From the NCBI GenBank assembly GCA_035691485.1, contig DASSIZ010000117.1, positions 1 through 64,000 of the forward strand: a stretch of 64,000 bases of DNA, in the 5' to 3' direction. The notes beneath the pieces were generated by a model. That model was not told where the DNA came from. It did not search any database and worked only from the letters and a program-made list of their open reading frames with translations. The position numbers were made by a program, and so were the translations under genes. Below, piece after piece: positions 41,587 through 50,550 of the stretch (positions are counted from its first letter, which is position 1; each line of letters starts with the position of its first letter). Origin of the DNA: Terriglobales bacterium (lineage in GTDB: Bacteria; Acidobacteriota; Terriglobia; Terriglobales; Acidobacteriaceae).

Positions 41587-41705
41587 GAGAGACTGCCTCC
41601 TCCAACGAGTTCCTGGACCGAAGAGAATCGTATGACGGCTAACTTCAGAGTACAAGGGCGGCGAAAGACCGGGGGTTGTGGATAACGGTACCAGGATTTC
41701 ATCCG

Positions 41706-43100
41706 TTACTTCTGCTCGCCGAAGAAGAGGAAGTACGAGCACGCCCACAGCTCGGTGGGAATGCTGCCGCGCGGTCGAGCAGTGAAGATGACGTTATAGT
41801 CGGCGGTGAGGTGCAGGCCGTCGAGAATTGATTGGGAAGCCTCCTGCTGCGGCCGGGGCCCAACCAATGCGAGGTAGCGCAAGAAATCGTAAATATCACC
41901 GGCGCCGGCGTAACCGGGAGCGGCAAACGAGAGATCGGTGTCCTCGCCCGCGAAATGCCATGCCAGCGAAGCCGCCAGCGCGATTCCGCGCTCGTAGTCG
42001 GCGCCTTTCACCGCGGCAGAGGAAGGATTATCGAAGACAACGCGTAGCTTGCGTTCGTCCTCGCGAGTGAATTCGCGCACCTTCAGCGATCCCGTCCGTG
42101 CCGACGACTTCCAGTCCACATGGCGCGCCGAATCTTCCGGCAGGTATTCGCGGATGCGGTAGAGGTCGTGCCCGCGCCCGCGCAGGAAAGCCTCAAACTC
42201 GCCCGTAATCATGGGCAGGACTTCGAACAGTTCATCGGTCGGCTGCACCGGCGGATAGACCACAACCTCGCGCGTCAGAGGGACCTTGCGCGTCTTGACC
42301 AGGAAGGAAAATGGAAAACGGGTGGAGAGTCCGAAACCGTCCTGCACGTACCGTCCGCGGCGGTGAAAGTCGAGTTCGAGTTCGCGGCTGACCGTGTTGC
42401 GCGCCGGCAGAAAGGGAAAATAGGCGCGCCCATTGAAAATTTCGGGCGTGCTCTCCCGCCCGGTAACCACGCGCAACGATAGATCGGGCAGGTGCACCCA
42501 TTGTTTTTCGCGCGGCGCCTTCGCGGGGTACACGAACACTGAGCGCTCCCACTTCAGCCGTTTGTGCGCCCGCCCGGACTTGGCGGGAACCACGCTCACC
42601 GACAGCGACGGCAACACGCGCCGCAGGTTTCTCAGGCTCAGCCGCGCCAGCACGGCTTCCCCAGCAAAGACATGCTCGGGGAAGCCGATGTCGAGTTCCA
42701 AGCCGCGCAGTATTGCCGCCGAGGCCACGCCGGAAACAATAATCGCGGCCAGCATCGCGGAAACAACAATGAACAACAGGTTGTTCCCGGTATTCAGGGC
42801 GGCGACACCGATCATCAGCACAATCGCCAGATAAACCAGGCCTTCGCGGGTCACATCGTAATCGAATGCCTCGCGCACGCGGTACAGCGCGACCCGCCGC
42901 GCCAGGTAGGGCACGATGGTCAGCCCAACCACACCCGCCAGCAACAGGGCCGCGGAGGCAAGGACCGCAGTGGCCCAGACGTTTCCGGCTTGGCGGGTAA
43001 CGGTAGAGAAAATAGCAGCGCCGAAAGCCAACGACAGTCCGGCGATCGCTACAAAGAAGCGGACCCAGGCTTCTCTCTCGATGTGGAATGATTTGAACAA
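41706..43100 (-). CDS. DUF58-domain membrane protein
   Basis: 464 residues. N-terminal membrane helices at about 15-35, 42-65, 90-110 and 112-132. A beta-rich part (about 140-290) precedes the DUF58 core GRGHDLYRIREYLPEDSARHVDWKSSAR and a vWA-like C-terminal half. DUF58 proteins usually work with MoxR AAA ATPases and transglutaminase-type partners. Neither is adjacent here, which is unusual. It may act in envelope protein maturation. Confidence 0.87.
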   Translation of the reverse strand: MFKSFHIEREAWVRFFVAIAGLSLAFGAAIFSTVTRQAGNVWATAVLASAALLLAGVVGLTIVPYLARRVALYRVREAFDYDVTREGLVYLAIVLMIGVAALNTGNNLLFIVVSAMLAAIIVSGVASAAILRGLELDIGFPEHVFAGEAVLARLSLRNLRRVLPSLSVSVVPAKSGRAHKRLKWERSVFVYPAKAPREKQWVHLPDLSLRVVTGRESTPEIFNGRAYFPFLPARNTVSRELELDFHRRGRYVQDGFGLSTRFPFSFLVKTRKVPLTREVVVYPPVQPTDELFEVLPMITGEFEAFLRGRGHDLYRIREYLPEDSARHVDWKSSARTGSLKVREFTREDERKLRVVFDNPSSAAVKGADYERGIALAASLAWHFAGEDTDLSFAAPGYAGAGDIYDFLRYLALVGPRPQQEASQSILDGLHLTADYNVIFTARPRGSIPTELWACSYFLFFGEQK

Positions 43101-43173
43101 GCTGCTTAAGTCCCGACGGCTCCGATTTCGTGAACGGCGGAATGAATTCCGCCGCTACCCATGCCACACAAAA

Positions 43174-43803
43174 CTACTTCTTGCCAGCCAGAATCGGCTT
43201 GCGCTTGCGTGCCCGAGCACGCTTTCTATTTTTCCACAACAAGTAAAGCCCTCCCATCACGACGATGATCAGGACAACGAATTCCGTTTCCTTCAGCGCG
43301 CCAGCAAACTGCCGGCCGAAAAAATATCCGGCGCAGGCGATTACGGTGACCCAAACCACAGCGCCGGCGGCATTGGCGACCAGGAATTGCTTCCACTCCA
43401 TGTTCAGAACGCCAGCCAGCGGTCCGGCAACAATGCGCAGGCCGGCGATAAACCGCGCCAGGAAGATTGCAGCCCATCCGCGTCGCTGCAGGAATTCTTC
43501 ACCGGTGCGGATTGTCTCCTCGCTGATGTGAAAAAAATTCCTGTAGCGATTCAGCAGAGGACGGCCGCCGCGCCGCCCGATCCAGTAGCCGATGTTGTCA
43601 CCGATGGTGCAGGCGCAGACCGCGACCAGTATCAGCCACGGCAGCTTCAAGTGATGTCCGCGATAAGCAGCAATGCTGGCGAGAATCAGGATGGTTTCGC
43701 CGGGAAGGGGTAGTCCCGCGTTTTCCCCGAGCAGCGCAATGGCGACCGCCCAGTAGCCGTAATGTTGAAGATAATAGCGGGCGGTTTCGACGATCCAGTG
43801 CAT
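43174..43803 (-). CDS. DedA-family membrane protein
   Basis: 209 residues. The signature segments ENAGLPLPGETILILAS and FLARFIAGLRIVAGPLAGVLNMEWKQFLVANAAGAVVW place it in the DedA/VTT family, thought to be lipid scramblases or undecaprenyl-phosphate flippases. About five hydrophobic segments, and a very basic C terminus (RKRARARKRKP). It follows 70 bases beyond the DUF58 start, in the same direction. Confidence 0.9.
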   Translation of the reverse strand: MHWIVETARYYLQHYGYWAVAIALLGENAGLPLPGETILILASIAAYRGHHLKLPWLILVAVCACTIGDNIGYWIGRRGGRPLLNRYRNFFHISEETIRTGEEFLQRRGWAAIFLARFIAGLRIVAGPLAGVLNMEWKQFLVANAAGAVVWVTVIACAGYFFGRQFAGALKETEFVVLIIVVMGGLYLLWKNRKRARARKRKPILAGKK

Positions 43804-43903
43804 GAAAGGAGCAGCCAGCGCCTACGGTTAGAACGTGACGGCATCAGGACGGCTGCCCGATGGTAAACCAAATCGCGAGCGGGCCAGCGCGAATTGCTGG
43901 TTG

Positions 43904-44785
43904 CTAATCGCCGCGAAGAAATTCCAGCAGCACGCGATTGAATTCCTCGGGCGACTCCTCATACGGCAGGTGGCCGGTTTTGGACATCATCACCAGCTTC
44001 GAATCGGCAATGGCGCGTTGCACGTGCTTGGCCGAGCCCGGCAATACGGCGGTGTCGCTATCGCCCCATACCAACAGCGTGGGCGCGTGGATTTGCGCGT
44101 AGAGGGGTTCGAGCATGGAGATATCGCTCTGCCAGCAACGGACCACGCCAAGCAGGTAATCGACTGATCCCGCGATGCGGAGCGGCTTGGCGTAGGCTTC
44201 AAACATTCCGGGCGGGATTTTTCCGGGATCGGCAAAAAGCCGCTGCAGGACCCAGTTGTTCAGAGCATCGAGGCGCAGGAATGAGTGGCGGAACAACATT
44301 CCTCCGACCGCGGTTGAAAACACTGCAATGCGCTTACGACCGGCGCGCGACCAGGGATTGACCGGCGCGACCAGCACCAGGCGGCGAATCCGCCGGCCCA
44401 GTTCGGCCGCGATAATGGTGGAGAGGGCGCCACCGTGAGAGGTACCGACAAGATCGAATTCGCGCAGCCCAAGTGCGTCGAGGAAGGCGATCAACCGCTG
44501 GGCGGAGGCGCGCATGCTGCAGTCGAGGTCTTTCACCCGATCGCTGAAGCCGGTTCCTAATAGATCTGGGGCAAAGACGGAGAAGTGGCGCGCCAGCGCA
44601 GGAATGGTGTGCCGCCAGGAAAAGGAGTACGCCAGCAGTCCATGGACAAGCACAACCGGAAAACCCGATCCACTTTGTAGGAAATGAACGCGAAGTCCTT
44701 GAATCGTGAGATCAGCTTCCTGAGTGATGGAATTCGCAGTTTCATTGAAAAGCTTGGCAACCGAATTGTGATCGCGGGATTCCAA
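43904..44785 (-). CDS. Alpha/beta hydrolase
   Basis: 293 residues. The fold markers VVLVHGLLAYSFSW (oxyanion HG), nucleophile GTSHGG, acid in LVWGDSDT and base in KTGHLPYEESPEEFN form a full catalytic triad. An N-terminal extension of about 25 residues precedes LTIQGLRVHFLQ. No signal peptide. Soluble epoxide-hydrolase or haloalkane-dehalogenase-like enzymes are the nearest groups; substrate unknown. Confidence 0.87.
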   Translation of the reverse strand: MESRDHNSVAKLFNETANSITQEADLTIQGLRVHFLQSGSGFPVVLVHGLLAYSFSWRHTIPALARHFSVFAPDLLGTGFSDRVKDLDCSMRASAQRLIAFLDALGLREFDLVGTSHGGALSTIIAAELGRRIRRLVLVAPVNPWSRAGRKRIAVFSTAVGGMLFRHSFLRLDALNNWVLQRLFADPGKIPPGMFEAYAKPLRIAGSVDYLLGVVRCWQSDISMLEPLYAQIHAPTLLVWGDSDTAVLPGSAKHVQRAIADSKLVMMSKTGHLPYEESPEEFNRVLLEFLRGD

Positions 44786-45167
44786 ACCGTCTGATATCGC
44801 CTCTGTCGCTTCTGTGGGGAGCCAATTCGGCTCCCCCTTTTTGTTAAGTACTCGACATTTCCGCTGCGGTAAGTCTCAGCCTACTGCCTTAACAGCGATC
44901 TCAATCGAATCAGGTACTTAGAACCGAATACCCTTAGCTGTCGCGAAGGCCGCGTCCGGTCCAGAATCAGAATACGCCGGGAGGTCAGAGAAACAAATTC
45001 TTGAAAATGTCAGAACTGCGTTTCAAGAGGCTTGCAGCAGCCCTAGCGCCGGGTATATGAGGAATGAGAGGCGGCTTCCATATTTTGTATTTCGTTCGGG
45101 CTCAGGCTATGATGATTTTGTAAGTACCGGATAGGGTGGAGGATAAGGCACGCCGGGTACAAGGGCC
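44786..45167. other. Divergent intergenic region without a supported gene
   Basis: 382 bases between the hydrolase and the PDZ-type kinase. It holds a plus-strand terminator-like hairpin at 44816-44842 and a sigma-54-like element at its right edge. Two tiny frames (45007-45060 and 45057-45134) lack ribosome sites and recognisable sequence, so I do not call them. Confidence 0.5.
44816..44842 (+). terminator. Orphan terminator-like hairpin on the plus strand
   Basis: GGGGAGCC-AATTC-GGCTCCCC-C followed by TTTTT. No plus-strand gene ends upstream; the neighbouring hydrolase is transcribed away from it. It could end an antisense or small RNA, or act as an attenuator. Confidence 0.7.
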
Positions 45168-48086
45168 ATGGCACCTCAGTTGCTGTCGAAGTCGAAAAGT
45201 GTTTCTCTGCCCGCAGTTCCCCAAAAGGGAACGATTGAGGAGAAGTTTCGGCAGCCCCCGATGACAAGGGACATCCAAGTCCGGTTTGTGGCCGTGGTGT
45301 TGGCGTTGCTGACCACCGCTGCGGGCGTCTTCGGCTGGATTAATTTCCAAAAAGAAAGGCAATTCCAGATTCCCTACGACGGCGTTTGGTGGGTGGAGCA
45401 CAACCGCCACCTGGTCGCCGAACGAGTGGACCCCGAAGGACCGGGTGCCCGGGCCGGAATCAAGAACGGCGACGAACTGCAAGGCATCAGCGACCACGAC
45501 ATTCATAATTTCTCCGAGCTGAGCCGGCAGATGTACCGGACCGGGAGCTGGTCGAAGGCTACCTACAACCTGCGGCGCGGGGGCGTCACGGTCAATGTTC
45601 CGGTCGTGCTCGTGCCTTTCGATAAGTCGTTGTACGTCGGGCTGCGCTTCATTTCACTGATCTATCTAGGCATCGGACTGTACGTCCTGCTGCGTCGCTG
45701 GACGGCGCCCAAGTCGACGCACTTCTACCTGTTCTGCCTGGTCTCCTATATCTTCTACGCTTTCCACTACACCGGGAAGCTGAACCAGTTCGACTGGATC
45801 GTGTACTGGGCCAACGTGGTGGCGGAACTTTTGCAGCCAGCCCTGTTCCTGCACTTCGTGCTCACCTTCCCGGAGGTCAAGGATTCGGTCAAGCGGCGGC
45901 CGTGGCTGGTGCCGGTCTGCTACGTGCCTGGCCTGCTGTTATTGCTGGCACACATCCTTTCGCTGCAACTGCTGGTGCCGAGCGAATTGCTGCGGTTCAA
46001 CCTGGATCGGCTGGAGATGTTGTACCTGGCCGCATTCTTCGTTGTGGCGGCGGGGGTTCTGTGGCACAGCTACAAACACGCGTCGACCCCGATACTGCGC
46101 CAGCAGATGAAGTGGGTGACGCGGGGCACGATCCTGGCGATTGCGCCGTTTACGCTGTTCTACGTGATCCCCTATATGAACGGGACGCAGGCGACAGTGC
46201 TGATGAAGGTGTCGGTGCTGTCGCTGGTTTTCCTGCCGCTGACGTTCGGATATGCCATCTTCCGATACCGGCTGATGGACGTGGACGTGATCTTCAAGCG
46301 CGGCATGGCCTACACGCTGGCGGCGGCGTCGATCGCCGGGGTGTACTTCGCGACGATTGGGCTGGCGGCGGTGCTGCTGAACCGGCACCTGCCCAGCAGC
46401 GGGCCGACCGGCATGATCGCGGTAATCGTGGTCACTGCGCTGCTGTTCGACCCGGTAAGGAAGTGGTTCCAGGAGAAATTGGACCGCTTCTTCTACCGCA
46501 AGAGATATGACTACCGGAAAACGCTGATCGAGTTCGGACGCGAGTTGAGTTCGCAGCTCGACCTGGACAAGATGCTGAGTTCGATCGTGGACCGCATCGC
46601 GCGCACGTTGCTGGTGGACCGGATGGCGATCTTTTTGGCGTCAGCGGATTCGCCGAACCGCTTTACCCTCTCCAAGTCGTTCGGAATATCCGATCTTCCG
46701 CCCAACCTCGACCTCAGCTTCCTGGGAGAAGAGCGGCCGGAGATGGCGGCCGGGCACCTGTTCTTCGACAACACGCGCGCGGTGGTGCGGGAGACCCCGG
46801 GTGCGCAGTACTCGATTGCGCAGCTCGACATGAACTATTTCATTCCTTGCTCGGTGCAGGGACGCACCATCGCGATGATGGGCCTGGGCAAGACCAGCGA
46901 AGGGGATTTCCTATCCAGCGAAGATGTCGAACTGCTGGAAGCGCTGGCAGGATACGTCGGCATCGCCATCCAGAACGCACGCCTGTACGCCTCGCTGGAG
47001 CAGAAGGTCAGCGAGTACGAGCGGCTCAAGGATTTCAACGAGAACATCGTGGAATCCATCAGCGTCGGGGTATTTGCGGTGGACTTGGATGACCGCGTCG
47101 AGTTCTGGAACTCGCAGATGGAAGTGATGTATGCGCTGCCGCGCTGGCAGGCGCTGGGAAAGAAGCTGACCGAGGTCTTCCCTGCCGGGTTCCTGGAAGA
47201 GTTCTACCGGGTGCGCACCAACCCGGGCATCCACAATCTGTACAAGTATCGGCTGAATACGCCGGCGGGCGAGACGCGGATGACCAACATCGCCATCGCT
47301 CCGCTGGTGACCAAGAAATTCAACGTGATCGGGCGGCTGGTGCTGGTGGACGACATCACGGAACGGATCGAGCTGGAGTCGCAACTGAGCCAGGCGGAAA
47401 AGATGTCGTCGATTGGGCTGCTGGCGGCGGGCGTGGCGCACGAGGTCAACACCCCGCTGGCGGTGATTTCCTCCTACGCGCAGATGCTCTCCAAACAATT
47501 GCAGGGCGACGAGCAGCGCTCGTCACTGTTGGAGAAGATTACCAAGCAGACCTTCCGGGCCTCGGAAATTGTGAACAACCTGCTGAACTTTTCGCGCACC
47601 AGCGGCACCGAGTTTGGCGAGGTGGACCTGAACAAGGTGATTCGCGAAACCCTCAACCTGCTGGAGCACCAGCTCAAAACGGCGCGGGTGAAGGTACAGG
47701 CGGAAATGTGCGAGAAGCTGCCGACCATCCAGGGCAACTCCGGCAAGCTGCAACAGGTTTTCCTGAACCTGTTCCTGAATGCCAAGGACGCGATGCCGGA
47801 TGGAGGCACACTGGAGGTGCGCACGGCGAACGGCAACGGCGTGAACGTCACCGTGTCGGATACCGGGTCGGGCATCGCACAGGAGCACATCGACCGCATT
47901 TACGATCCATTTTTCACCACCAAGAACACGCCGCACGACGGGCGGCGGGGCACCGGCCTGGGATTATCGGTGACCTACGGAATCATCCAGGAGCACGCCG
48001 GAAAAATCCGCGTCGAGAGCCGGATGGGGAGCGGGACAACGTTCCATTTGGAGTTTCCACTGATGAGGAAAGCAGTCAATGTGTGA
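45168..48086 (+). CDS. Large membrane sensor histidine kinase (PDZ, 7TM-like, GAF, PAS)
   Basis: 972 residues from ATG 45168. Order: a TM helix near 40-60; a periplasmic PDZ-like domain (about 75-145, AERVDPEGPGARAGIKNGDEL); seven or so membrane helices (about 155-420); GAF (about 455-600); PAS (about 625-735); HisKA GVAHEVNTPLAVI with His758; ATPase boxes NLFLNAKDAMPDGG, SDTGSGIA and GTGLGLSVTYG. It is followed by its likely EBP partner. A strong sigma-54-like promoter overlaps the first codons, so translation may instead begin at ATG 45261 (MTRDIQVRF). Neither ATG has a good ribosome site. Confidence 0.88.
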   Translation: MAPQLLSKSKSVSLPAVPQKGTIEEKFRQPPMTRDIQVRFVAVVLALLTTAAGVFGWINFQKERQFQIPYDGVWWVEHNRHLVAERVDPEGPGARAGIKNGDELQGISDHDIHNFSELSRQMYRTGSWSKATYNLRRGGVTVNVPVVLVPFDKSLYVGLRFISLIYLGIGLYVLLRRWTAPKSTHFYLFCLVSYIFYAFHYTGKLNQFDWIVYWANVVAELLQPALFLHFVLTFPEVKDSVKRRPWLVPVCYVPGLLLLLAHILSLQLLVPSELLRFNLDRLEMLYLAAFFVVAAGVLWHSYKHASTPILRQQMKWVTRGTILAIAPFTLFYVIPYMNGTQATVLMKVSVLSLVFLPLTFGYAIFRYRLMDVDVIFKRGMAYTLAAASIAGVYFATIGLAAVLLNRHLPSSGPTGMIAVIVVTALLFDPVRKWFQEKLDRFFYRKRYDYRKTLIEFGRELSSQLDLDKMLSSIVDRIARTLLVDRMAIFLASADSPNRFTLSKSFGISDLPPNLDLSFLGEERPEMAAGHLFFDNTRAVVRETPGAQYSIAQLDMNYFIPCSVQGRTIAMMGLGKTSEGDFLSSEDVELLEALAGYVGIAIQNARLYASLEQKVSEYERLKDFNENIVESISVGVFAVDLDDRVEFWNSQMEVMYALPRWQALGKKLTEVFPAGFLEEFYRVRTNPGIHNLYKYRLNTPAGETRMTNIAIAPLVTKKFNVIGRLVLVDDITERIELESQLSQAEKMSSIGLLAAGVAHEVNTPLAVISSYAQMLSKQLQGDEQRSSLLEKITKQTFRASEIVNNLLNFSRTSGTEFGEVDLNKVIRETLNLLEHQLKTARVKVQAEMCEKLPTIQGNSGKLQQVFLNLFLNAKDAMPDGGTLEVRTANGNGVNVTVSDTGSGIAQEHIDRIYDPFFTTKNTPHDGRRGTGLGLSVTYGIIQEHAGKIRVESRMGSGTTFHLEFPLMRKAVNV
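45169..45184 (+). promoter_or_regulatory. Candidate sigma-54 promoter
   Basis: TGGCAC-CTCAG-TTGCT matches the consensus TGGCACG-N4-TTGCW at all fixed positions but one. Transcription would begin near 45195, inside the longest version of the kinase frame and 66 bases before ATG 45261. Confidence 0.6.
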
Positions 48087-48090
48087 CAAC

Positions 48091-48162
48091 CGTCGATGGC
48101 GGATGGTCGATGGCCGGTGCTGATTCGTTTGGCCATCAACCATCGACCATGGACCATCGACC
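48091..48162. repeat. GATGGTC-type 7-nt array forming a hairpin between kinase and EBP
   Basis: Left arm CGATGGC, GGATGGT, CGATGGC (48094-48114); right arm GGCCATCAACCATC then GACCATGGACCATCGACC (48131-48162). GATGGTCGATGGCC (48102-48115) pairs with 48131-48144 at 13 of 14 positions across a 15-nt loop. It lies inside a likely operon. Confidence 0.65.
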
Positions 48163-48184
48163 TCGGGCGAAATGAGGAAACGCA

Positions 48185-49621
48185 TTGAGTGAAGCAGCTG
48201 TCATAACCCGCCGTAGCGCGATGAAGGAGCAAGGCACGGCGAGGGGTTCGATTTTGATCGTTGACGACGAAGCCTCGATCCGCGAGTCGCTGCAGACACT
48301 GCTAGAGTTGGAAGGGTTCAAGGTGGAGACCGCGTCGACCGGAGAAGAAGGCTTGGCAAGAATGGCCGAGCAGCCGATGGACCTGGTGCTGCTGGACTTC
48401 GCGCTGCCCGATCGCAACGGCCTCGAGATCCTGCGCGATATCCGCGATCGCGAGCCGGAGCTGGGGGTCATCATGATCACCGCCTATGGCACCGTGGAAA
48501 ACGCGGTAGCGGCGATGCAGGCGGGAGCGACCAACTTTATCCAGAAGCCATGGGACAACGAGAAGCTGCTGGCCGACGTGCGGGCGGTGGTGGCCCGGCG
48601 CCACGCCGAAGAAGAAAACGTGCAGTTGAAGCGCGCCCTCAAGCAGCGCTATAACTTCGAAAACATCGTCGGCAAGAGCGAGCCGATGCTGAAAATCTTC
48701 GACCTGGTCGCCCAGATCGCGCCCAGCCGCTCCACGGTGCTGCTGCAGGGGGAAAGCGGAACCGGAAAAGAACTGATCGCCAAGGCGATCCACATGAATT
48801 CGCCGCGCAAGGACCGCCCCTTTGTGCCGGTGAACACCGGATCGATGCCGGCGGACCTGTTGGAATCCACGCTGTTTGGCCACGTCAAAGGCGCCTTCAC
48901 CAGCGCCATCGCCTCCAAGAAGGGCTTGTTCGAAATTGCCGACCGCGGCACCCTGTTCCTGGATGAGATCGGCACCATGAGCATGGAGACGCAGGCCAAG
49001 ATCCTGCGGGTGTTGCAGGACCGGAAGTTCATGCACCTGGGCGGCGTACAGGAACTGCAGGTGGACGTACGCATCATCGCCGCGACCAATGTGGACCTGC
49101 GGCAAATGGCGCGGGAGGGAAGATTCCGCGAGGATTTGTACTACCGGCTGAACGTGATCACTATCGACTTGCCGCCCATGCGGCAACGGCGGGAGGACAT
49201 TCCGCTGCTGGTGGAACATTTCATCAGCAAATTTGCCGAGGAGAACGAGCGGCCGGTGCGGCAGATTGCGCCGGAAGCGCTGCGCGCCCTGATCGAATAT
49301 GGCTGGCCGGGCAATGTTCGCGAATTGGAAAACGTTGTCGAGCGCGCGGTGGTGTTGTCCTCGGGCCCGACGGTGACGCTGGACCTGCTGCCTGACCACA
49401 TCGCTGGCCGCGGCGCCGGACTGAGCATGCTGGAGCACCGGGCGGACGCTTCCCTGTTCGAGATCGTGGAAGAATGCGAGCGGCGAATCATCGTCGACAT
49501 GCTGGAGCGCTGCAACTGGAACCAGACGGAAGCGGCGGAGAAGTTCAAGATCCCGCTGTCCACACTGAACCAGAAGATCAAGCGCTTGAGCATTGAGATC
49601 AAGAAGAGGGCGAGGGAATAG
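48185..49621 (+). CDS. NtrC-family sigma-54 response regulator with GAFTSA loop
   Basis: 478 residues from TTG 48185, chosen because GAGG lies 7 bases upstream; ATG 48221 has no ribosome site. The receiver has the acidic pair in IVDDEAS, phosphoacceptor Asp71 (LVLLDFALPD) and Lys-Pro in IQKPW. The AAA+ domain has GESGTGKE and TLFLDE. The sigma-54 contact loop reads GAFTSA (236-241), with Ser240 replacing the nearly invariant Gly. The Fis-type HTH is NQTEAAEKFKIPLSTLNQKI. It is the cognate regulator of the large kinase and ends at a good terminator. Confidence 0.9.
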   Translation: MSEAAVITRRSAMKEQGTARGSILIVDDEASIRESLQTLLELEGFKVETASTGEEGLARMAEQPMDLVLLDFALPDRNGLEILRDIRDREPELGVIMITAYGTVENAVAAMQAGATNFIQKPWDNEKLLADVRAVVARRHAEEENVQLKRALKQRYNFENIVGKSEPMLKIFDLVAQIAPSRSTVLLQGESGTGKELIAKAIHMNSPRKDRPFVPVNTGSMPADLLESTLFGHVKGAFTSAIASKKGLFEIADRGTLFLDEIGTMSMETQAKILRVLQDRKFMHLGGVQELQVDVRIIAATNVDLRQMAREGRFREDLYYRLNVITIDLPPMRQRREDIPLLVEHFISKFAEENERPVRQIAPEALRALIEYGWPGNVRELENVVERAVVLSSGPTVTLDLLPDHIAGRGAGLSMLEHRADASLFEIVEECERRIIVDMLERCNWNQTEAAEKFKIPLSTLNQKIKRLSIEIKKRARE

Positions 49622-49680
49622 GAACAACCCAGGAACCAGAGAGTGAAAAGCAGGAAGTAATCAAAACTAAACGACGGTTT

Positions 49681-49704
49681 CGGGGCCAGAGGCCCCGTTT
49701 TTTT
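49681..49704 (+). terminator. Intrinsic terminator after the GAFTSA regulator
   Basis: CGGGGCC-AGA-GGCCCCG followed by seven T, 60 bases past the stop at 49621. Confidence 0.92.
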
Positions 49705-49761
49705 CTTGCCCGACGGACCCGCCGGGCCCCCGGCGACCATACCTGGAGGTCGGCGTGCGGC

Positions 49762-50472
49762 ATGTTCGCCAAGGATGCCAGGTACTACTCTGGCGAGCTA
49801 CAATGGATTTCGATGGCGGCGGGGCGCAACATCCTATTCGTTGCATCGAGGCATTCACTGTCCAAGACACGGCGGTGGGTCCTGGAACACGCCGGATACC
49901 GCGTGCAACGCGCCGAGACGGCAACGGAGATAAACCAGGCCCTGCAGCGCAATACGGTGGACCTGGTGCTGGTGGGATGGACCGACAAGAAAGCTACAGC
50001 AGAACAGGTCGTAAGCCTGGTGCGGAAGATTTCCCCCCGTATTCCGATCGTGTCGATGACTGGGCATGGAACGGCCTGTGATGCGATCGTACTGCCGCTG
50101 GCGGGGCCGGAAGGGCTGCTGCGGGTTGTCGGGGAAACCCTGGTCAAGGCGCACGGGCACCGGGTGTCCAAGAACGAACGCGTGCTGTTCGTAGACCAGG
50201 ACCGCAGATACTTTCACGTCTCCGACGCAGCCGCGGAATTGCTGGGCTATGAGCGTGAAGAACTGCTGGGGCGGAAAATCGACGACATTACTGTGCCGGA
50301 GGTGGACGTGCCGGGCAAGTTCGCGGCCTACGTTCGCGATGGAGTGCAGAACGGAATTATCAGCTTGCGGCATAAGACCGGCGGAGTGGTGACGGTGCGT
50401 TATGCCGCCAGGGTGCTGGAGGACGGATGCATGGTGTCACGTCTGACCAGGGTTTATAACAACGCGGCGTAG
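49762..50472 (+). CDS. Pseudo-receiver plus PAS protein
   Basis: 236 residues from ATG 49762, with GGAGG 13 bases upstream; ATG 49813 (MAAGRNILF) starts exactly at the first strand and is the alternative. Residues about 22-130 fold like a receiver (NILFVASRHS, VDLVLVGWTDKK, IPIVSMTGHG). The acidic pocket is VASRHS, and the phosphoacceptor position is Gly or Trp, so it cannot be phosphorylated in the usual way. Residues about 135-225 form a PAS domain (ERVLFVDQDRRYFHVSDAAAELLGYEREELLGRKI). It is separated from the kinase/EBP pair by a terminator. A protein-interaction sensor is likely. Confidence 0.65.
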   Translation: MFAKDARYYSGELQWISMAAGRNILFVASRHSLSKTRRWVLEHAGYRVQRAETATEINQALQRNTVDLVLVGWTDKKATAEQVVSLVRKISPRIPIVSMTGHGTACDAIVLPLAGPEGLLRVVGETLVKAHGHRVSKNERVLFVDQDRRYFHVSDAAAELLGYEREELLGRKIDDITVPEVDVPGKFAAYVRDGVQNGIISLRHKTGGVVTVRYAARVLEDGCMVSRLTRVYNNAA

Positions 50473-50498
50473 CGCGATCGGCAGCGCAACGATCTCGC

Positions 50499-50540
50499 AA
50501 AAGGAAAGCCCGGTCGATGGCGACCGGGCTGAAGTTTTTG
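50499..50540. terminator. Bidirectional intrinsic terminator
   Basis: AGCCCGGTC-GATGGC-GACCGGGCT flanked by AAAAGGAA on the left and GAAGTTTTT on the right. It serves the converging PAS gene and rho. Confidence 0.8.
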
Positions 50541-50550
50541 CGAACCGGTT

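Noticed and set aside
45007-45134. Two tiny overlapping frames (17 and 25 codons) joined by ATGA
   Set aside because: No ribosome sites and no recognisable sequence; length is within chance.
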